Shown one piece after another: positions 59,650 to 64,000 of a stretch of DNA of 64,000 bases. The position numbers and the translations under genes were made by a program. The stretch comes from Ornatilinea apprima (GTDB lineage: Bacteria; Chloroflexota; Anaerolineae; Anaerolineales; Anaerolineaceae). Every line of letters begins with the position of its first letter. Positions within the stretch are counted from its first letter, which is position 1. Below the pieces are notes generated by a model. It had not been told where the DNA came from. It worked only from the letters and a program-made list of their open reading frames with translations, and did not search any database. The stretch covers positions 310,001 to 374,000 of the forward strand of contig NZ_LGCL01000015.1 in assembly GCF_001306115.1 (NCBI RefSeq), written 5' to 3'.

Positions 59650-61122
59650 ATGAGTACGTTTTGGAAATCGACCGGGCTGCGTATCAGCCTGGCTCTGATG
59701 CTGGTGGCGGTTCTCTTCGCCGGGATCGCCGCCCCCGTTCAGGCGGCCGACATCGACAATGACGGCTATGTTGGCCCCAACGAAGTCATTGATGATGATC
59801 TGATCATCAGCGGCGAAAAAGTGGTCATCGAAGGCACCGTTAATGGTCTTTTGATCGCAACCGGCGCTACGGTTACCATCAAAGGCCAGATCAATGGCGA
59901 CGCCATCCTGCTCGGCAGCACGGTGGAAGTAACTGAAGAAGCCGTCATCACCGGCAATGTCTTCAGCGGCGCTTCGCAGGTCAAAGTCAACGGACAGGTC
60001 GGCGGCAGTGTGGCGATGGGCAGCCAGGTGATCTACATGGAAGGCGCGCAGGTGGGCAGAAATGTGTATTTTGGCACCTACAGCTTTCAGGATGACGCCC
60101 GCACCAGCATCGCGCGCGGCGTCTACGGCGGCGCGTACCAGATTATCCTCAACGGCACAGTGGACCGCGACGTGAACCTGAGCGCGGCCGCCCTGGAGTT
60201 GGGTGGCAAAGTCAACGGCAACGCCGTACTAGACGTGGAAGCTCCCGGCAGCGGCGAAGAAATGCCGTTCTCGCCGTTCATGTTCATGCCCCAGCAGTAC
60301 GGCGTAGTAATCCCCCCCACCATGAAGCCCGGCCTGCGCATTTCTGACAGCGCCGAAATTGGCGGGCAATTAGTCTACACCAGCCCGGTGGAACAGGCCG
60401 AGGCCATTGAAACCGCCCTGCAAGGCGGCGTGGTCTACCAGACTCCCGTTCCGGCCGAAACCAGCGCGGACGGTAAAACGGCGCTGAAGCCGGCCGAACC
60501 CGAACGCGGCACCTTTGGCTTCTTTGCTTCGCGCGTGTTGAAATGGTTCTGGAAGCTGCTCCGCGACCTCATCACCCTGCTTCTGTTGGGCGGCTTATGC
60601 GTCTGGCTGATCCCCGCGCTATACCAGAAGACCGTTGAAGCCGTCAAGGCAAAACCCGGCCCGGCCGCGGGCACTGGCGCGCTGGTCTACCTGGGCGGGC
60701 ATGTGGGCGCGTTTGTTGTCTTCTTCCTGATCCTGATCGCGGGCCTGCTCTTCTCGGTGCTCACCCTGACCGGAATCTCTTCCACCATCTTTGGCATGGG
60801 TTTTTCCGCGCTGGCGCTGGCGTTTGCCGCTTTCCGCCTGCTGGTGGTCTACGGCAGCAAGCTGGTCATTGCCTACCTGGCGGGTGAATGGGTATTAAGC
60901 AAGATCGCCCCGCAGGCGCGCAACAAAGCCGTCTGGTCCATGGTGATCGGCGTTGTCATCTACATCATCCTGCGCTCCATCCCGATCTTCGGCTGGCTGT
61001 TTGGCCTGGTGGTTACCATCTTCGGCCTGGGTGGAATGTGGCTGGTGTTCCAAAACTGGCGCAACCCCGCCGCCGCACCCGCCGTCGAACCGGCTCCTGT
61101 GGTCGAGACGCCGGCCGAATAA
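59650..61122 (+). CDS. Secreted bactofilin-like polymer-forming domain with a C-terminal membrane region
   Basis: The 490-residue protein has a signal peptide ending PVQAADIDND, then about 140 residues of right-handed beta-helix-like repeats (LIISGEKVVIEGTVNGLLIATGATVTIKGQINGDAILLGSTVEVT and similar) of bactofilin/polymer-forming cytoskeletal type. After a linker, residues about 300-450 are hydrophobic, with about four to six membrane helices (for example FVVFFLILIAGLLFSVLTLTGISS). Bactofilins are usually cytoplasmic, so a secreted one fused to a membrane region is unusual. AAGGAG lies before the ATG. A terminator follows. Confidence 0.82.
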   Translation: MSTFWKSTGLRISLALMLVAVLFAGIAAPVQAADIDNDGYVGPNEVIDDDLIISGEKVVIEGTVNGLLIATGATVTIKGQINGDAILLGSTVEVTEEAVITGNVFSGASQVKVNGQVGGSVAMGSQVIYMEGAQVGRNVYFGTYSFQDDARTSIARGVYGGAYQIILNGTVDRDVNLSAAALELGGKVNGNAVLDVEAPGSGEEMPFSPFMFMPQQYGVVIPPTMKPGLRISDSAEIGGQLVYTSPVEQAEAIETALQGGVVYQTPVPAETSADGKTALKPAEPERGTFGFFASRVLKWFWKLLRDLITLLLLGGLCVWLIPALYQKTVEAVKAKPGPAAGTGALVYLGGHVGAFVVFFLILIAGLLFSVLTLTGISSTIFGMGFSALALAFAAFRLLVVYGSKLVIAYLAGEWVLSKIAPQARNKAVWSMVIGVVIYIILRSIPIFGWLFGLVVTIFGLGGMWLVFQNWRNPAAAPAVEPAPVVETPAE

Positions 61123-61148
61123 CCATCCATCCTTTCTGGTCATCCAAA

Positions 61149-61185
61149 ACACCGGTCCGCGGGCATCCCCGGACCGGTGTTTATT
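61149..61185 (+). terminator. Rho-independent terminator after the bactofilin-like gene
   Basis: ACACCGGTCC/GGACCGGTGT ten-base stem with GCGGGCATCCCC between, followed by TTATTTG. Confidence 0.9.
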
Positions 61186-61317
61186 TGCTGCCAGCGTCAG
61201 GTTCGGCAAGAAAACGGCTTGCAACAGCCCCACGAAAACCTGATAAACTTCTTCGCCGCGCGGCCAATTCCCTGCTATAATTTATGAAGCAAATTAATTA
61301 CAGGCAGGGACACGGCT

Positions 61318-61836
61318 ATGCGGCGAGAAGCGCTCGGTTGGGAAGATGTAGACAAGCTCATCGATCACCTGATTCCCCAATTTGAAATCGAATTTGAAGC
61401 CATGGTCATGATCACCCGCGGCGGGATCATCCCGGGCGGTCTGTTGGCAGAAGCCCTTAATCTGACCACTCTGTTCACCGCCGCGGTAGACTTTCCGGCG
61501 GAGATGGAACTGGAAAAGAAGAGTGAAAGCGCCCGTCTCCTGGCCTGGCCCAAATTCATCCAATTTCCTGAAAGCGACCTGCTGCGCGGGCGCAAAACCC
61601 TGGTGGTAGACGATGTTTGGGGTTCCGGGCGCACCATCACCGCCGTAAAAAACCGCATTGCCGCCATGGGCAGCCTGCCCTACACCTGCGTGCTGCATTT
61701 CAACCCCTATCGCAACCTGTTTGGCACCGCCCGCCCCGATTATTACGCGGCCGTTACCGACGCGCATATCATCTACCCGTGGGAGATCAAACGCGGGTTT
61801 GAAGGCGCATTCCTTAAAGGGTATGTGGAAGAATAA
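61318..61836 (+). CDS. Phosphoribosyltransferase (type I fold)
   Basis: The 172-residue protein has the PRPP-binding signature TLVVDDVWGSGRTITAVKN. It starts ALGWEDVDKLIDHLIPQFEIEFEAMVMITRGGIIPGGLLAEAL, where the RGG stretch holds the first PRPP contact. It resembles COG2236-type (hypoxanthine/xanthine-like) phosphoribosyltransferases; the base is not determined. AGGGA seven bases before the ATG marks the start. A TATAAT box lies at 61275-61280, with no good -35 match. A terminator follows. Confidence 0.85.
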   Translation: MRREALGWEDVDKLIDHLIPQFEIEFEAMVMITRGGIIPGGLLAEALNLTTLFTAAVDFPAEMELEKKSESARLLAWPKFIQFPESDLLRGRKTLVVDDVWGSGRTITAVKNRIAAMGSLPYTCVLHFNPYRNLFGTARPDYYAAVTDAHIIYPWEIKRGFEGAFLKGYVEE

Positions 61837-61847
61837 AATCAGCGGAT

Positions 61848-61880
61848 ATGGCCGGGCAAATCACAGCCCGGCTTTTATTT
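61848..61880 (+). terminator. Rho-independent terminator after the phosphoribosyltransferase gene
   Basis: GCCGGGC/GCCCGGC stem with an AAATCACA-type loop, followed by TTTTATTTG. The minus-strand glycosyltransferase gene ends at 61882. Confidence 0.88.
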
Positions 61881-61881
61881 G

Positions 61882-62898
61882 TTAATCCCCCAGCAGCACA
61901 TCCAGGTAGGCGCGCGCCATCTTGCGCGCGTCGAACAGTGCCTCAGCCCGCCGCCGGGCAGCCGCGCGATAGCCCGCCTGGTCATCCAGCACCCGCAGGC
62001 ACAGATCAGCCAGGCGCGCCGTGTCGGGTGGCTCCAGCCGCCAGGCATTCCCTCCATAGGCTGCCAGCTCTCCAGCCCCGTCCTGTACCAGTTCGGGCAG
62101 CGCGCCGGTCGCGTAGCCCACAACCGGCAGCCCGCAGGCCAGCGCCTCAATTACCGAGTTGGGACAGCCGGCATTCAGCTCCGCGCTGAACAGCAGGTGC
62201 GCCGAGCGATCCAGAGCGGGAATATCTTCTCTCGCCACCACACCCGCCCAGGTGATCATCTCACCGGCCTCTGTCGTCCAGCGCTGGCGCAGCGCGTCTG
62301 GAACTTTACCGGCCACGATCAACTCCACCGGCCTTTGCGCGCGCGCCTGCACCGCCTGCGCCAGCCGCACCGCGTTTTCCAGGTAAACCGCGTTGGTATC
62401 GCCCAAATCCCCTTCCACAACCAGCAGCCGCGCGCGATCGAGCGCGGGCAGCTCGCCAGGCAATGGGCGGTACACATCCAATTGGGTGGCGTTATAGATG
62501 ACATACCCCGGCGCCGAAACCTCACCGTAAAAATCCGCCCACATCTGCCGCACGAATTGGCTTTGGTAAACCACCCGGTCGGCCAGGTAACGGCGAATGA
62601 ATGCCAGCAGCCAGTTGTTACGCTCGGCGCGCAGCGTATGCCCCAGACTGGACGGCCTCACCCGGTGAACCCAATTCAACTGCGCCAGGCGCTGCACCAC
62701 CCGCACGCCGCGCCGCCGCGCCTGCCAGATGAAATCCAGGCGGCGCGTGCCCCCGCTTAACAGCAGCGCGTCGCAGGCCGCCCGCGGATCGTGGTGAACG
62801 GTTACGCCTTCTTCCGCCAGTGCCGTTTTCAACCGCGCCTGAAAAGCCGCCGGGCCGCCGGAACCTTGAATGGGGGGGTAAATGCAAATTTGGGTCAT
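61882..62898 (-). CDS. Glycosyltransferase, group 1 (GT4-like)
   Basis: The 338-residue protein has a GT-B fold with the GT4 signatures in the C-terminal half: VYLENAVRLAQAVQARAQRPVELIVAGKVPDALRQ, HLLFSAELNAGCPNSVIEALACGLPVVGYATGALPELV, where NSVIEALACGLPVV contains the nucleotide-sugar-contacting glutamate region. The N-terminal half has GSGGPAAFQARLKTAL. The sugar and acceptor are unknown. No other cell-wall genes are close. The ATG lacks a strong ribosome-binding site. Confidence 0.87.
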   Translation of the reverse strand: MTQICIYPPIQGSGGPAAFQARLKTALAEEGVTVHHDPRAACDALLLSGGTRRLDFIWQARRRGVRVVQRLAQLNWVHRVRPSSLGHTLRAERNNWLLAFIRRYLADRVVYQSQFVRQMWADFYGEVSAPGYVIYNATQLDVYRPLPGELPALDRARLLVVEGDLGDTNAVYLENAVRLAQAVQARAQRPVELIVAGKVPDALRQRWTTEAGEMITWAGVVAREDIPALDRSAHLLFSAELNAGCPNSVIEALACGLPVVGYATGALPELVQDGAGELAAYGGNAWRLEPPDTARLADLCLRVLDDQAGYRAAARRRAEALFDARKMARAYLDVLLGD

Positions 62899-63089
62899 GT
62901 TTTTCTCTGTGGCTTGCGTTTCATTTTAACACGATCTGGCACGGCGATTGGCAAATGCTGGGCAAGCCCGGCTCATCCCCACGGCTTTTACCCGCCTGCC
63001 GGGCAAAAACATGCGCCCACATTCAGCAAAGTGATCTTATTTTCGGTTGGTTTTGGGTTTGTGAAGATTTTGGGCCTGCCCCGCCTTGC

Positions 63090-63118
63090 TTGCTTCCATC
63101 ATATCAACGTGATAAACT
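63090..63118 (+). promoter_or_regulatory. Sigma70-type promoter of the receiver-roadblock gene
   Basis: TTGCTT at 63090-63095 and TAAACT at 63113-63118, spacer 17. The -10 box ends six bases before the GTG start, so the mRNA is probably leaderless. Confidence 0.6.
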
Positions 63119-63124
63119 CTTAAC

Positions 63125-64000
63125 GTGCCCAGAAACGTACTCATTGCCACCCCCCATGCCGACATAGCCAATTCACTGCGTCTTGGGCTGGAGGTCAGTG
63201 ATCGTTACCAGCCACATATTGCCCAATCGGGCAGCGAAGCGGTGGCGCGGTTGAAGGCAGATGAGATCGATCTGGTCATTCTTGACGGCGACATGACCGA
63301 AGAACTGCTCACCGCTGCCTGGAACCATCTTTTCCCTGAGAACAGCGGTCCCCGGCTGGTTGTGGTTGGGCGCGGGGGGAGAAAAACCCCCGACGTGTTG
63401 GAAAACCTGCACCCCGCCTGCTTCTTCCATTACCCGGTGTACCTCCCCGAATTTCTGGATTATCTGGACGACCTTCTCATCATGAAACCTACCTCACCTC
63501 AATTTTCTACCGAGAGCAACCAGCCCCTGCCCGGCGCCTCCCTGCCCTGGCTGGGCAACTATGAAGCCGCCAGCAGCCATTTGCAGCAGCAGTTCTTCGC
63601 CACCTCCGCAGACGCGGCGCTCATCTATCTCTCCGGCATCATTTGCGCCCTGGCGGGCAGCCTGGAAAAAAGCGCTGCCTTGCAGGTAGCCAAGATTCTG
63701 CTGGCGCATTGGGATGAAACCAATCCATCCGATCTGGCGCGCTACATCACCATCGGAGAAGACCGCCAGGAATACTTCCTCTACGCCACGCTGCTCAGCG
63801 GCAGCAGCGTGCTCTGCTGCCTGTTCGCCCCCGATCTATCGCTCAGCCAGTGCCGGGCGCACACCCACCAGCTGCGCCGCGGTCTGCTGGAAACCTCACC
63901 CGCCCTGCCCGAAGAGCCCCCCGCCGAAGCAGCGCAGCCCAGCGGGATAGAATCCCTGCCAGACAGCGAATTTCTCGCCTTCGCACCGGAAGAGCATGCC
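63125..64000 (+). CDS. Receiver-like plus roadblock-like domain protein (3' end beyond the window)
   Basis: An open frame from GTG 63125 runs 292 codons off the right edge. The first 120 residues resemble a CheY-like receiver: NVLIATPHADIANSLRLGLEV, EIDLVILDGDMTEE with the putative phospho-acceptor aspartate, and RLVVVGRGG; the conserved lysine is not evident. From about 155 comes a roadblock/LC7-like fold (AALIYLSGIICALAGSLEKSAALQVAKILL, FLYATLLSGSSVLCCLFAPDLSLSQCRAHTHQL). The fold call for the second part is from pattern only. Such proteins may link a sensor signal to small GTPase-like partners. The C-terminal Pro/Glu-rich part is cut off. Confidence 0.7.
   Translation, partial: MPRNVLIATPHADIANSLRLGLEVSDRYQPHIAQSGSEAVARLKADEIDLVILDGDMTEELLTAAWNHLFPENSGPRLVVVGRGGRKTPDVLENLHPACFFHYPVYLPEFLDYLDDLLIMKPTSPQFSTESNQPLPGASLPWLGNYEAASSHLQQQFFATSADAALIYLSGIICALAGSLEKSAALQVAKILLAHWDETNPSDLARYITIGEDRQEYFLYATLLSGSSVLCCLFAPDLSLSQCRAHTHQLRRGLLETSPALPEEPPAEAAQPSGIESLPDSEFLAFAPEEHA

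Overview
The window reads as a chromosome segment of a Chloroflexi bacterium, probably an Anaerolineae-like lineage. This is inferred from gene content: B12-riboswitched BtuFCD, Thr/Pro-rich lipoproteins with the TPTPT style, tandem M42 peptidases, an archaeal-type AspRS, a ChlI/ChlD pair, a serS T-box, and GC-rich DNA with palindromic intergenic repeats. I see no phage, transposase, CRISPR, rRNA or tRNA gene. Both strands are densely coded, and the genes are mostly housekeeping with small metabolic operons.

Layout. 1-6077 (minus): rarA (cut by the left edge), a HAD hydrolase, a D-2-hydroxyacid dehydrogenase, a two-subunit CoA-transferase, and a 1-pyrroline-5-carboxylate dehydrogenase. 6228-8742: a DUF429 protein, a duplicated 66-bp repeat, a lectin-fold membrane protein, and DUF456. 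8749-11060 (minus): serS behind a T-box leader, and a degenerate OmpR-type regulator. 11361-15554 (plus): a DUF151 nuclease, then the replication-restart cluster dnaB, dnaD-like and a double-AAA+ helicase loader. 15588-18695: a cobalamin riboswitch and btuFCD. 18740-27429: nucleotidase, YcaQ-like glycosylase, S41 protease, S1 protein, lipoprotein, pyrG behind a structured leader, and eno. 27450-32252 (minus): SDR, a peroxiredoxin with an in-frame UGA, an alpha/beta hydrolase, family-5 UDG, queA and ruvB. 32308-32794: a nest of palindromic and tandem repeats. 32880-38349: upp, moaA, moeB-like, lipoprotein, PIG-L deacetylase, thioredoxin-DUF2892. 38518-50912 (mostly minus): clpB, a membrane protease, tpiA, OsmC, a cNMP-binding protein, a NifU-like protein, mutM, prs, GNAT, aspS, meaB and a B12-binding mutase subunit. 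51096-64000: chlI/chlD, three M42 peptidases with an AAC(3)-like enzyme, an ABC solute-binding lipoprotein, a secreted bactofilin-like protein, a phosphoribosyltransferase, a glycosyltransferase, and the start of a receiver-roadblock protein.

Two recoding events stand out. At 28078-28554 a peroxiredoxin-like gene is continuous only if an in-frame UGA at 28423-28425 is read as selenocysteine. It sits exactly at the peroxidatic cysteine position (RGFV-U-PYC). At 52247-52256 the chlI gene runs into nine A residues containing the heptamer A AAA AAG, and the chlD half continues in the -1 frame without a stop. One gene would then give both a short ATPase subunit and a long ATPase-VWA subunit of a metal chelatase. 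This locus lies divergent from B12-dependent mutase genes, and the same window carries B12 uptake under a cobalamin riboswitch. A role in cobalt insertion is therefore plausible, although no large CobN subunit is present here.

Regulation is readable at several points: sigma70-like promoters with 16-17 bp spacers, rho-independent terminators, a T-box, a B12 riboswitch with a visible terminator/antiterminator pair, and three genes (ruvB, the 18754 HAD gene, the 63125 gene) whose -10 box is so close to the start codon that their mRNAs are probably leaderless.
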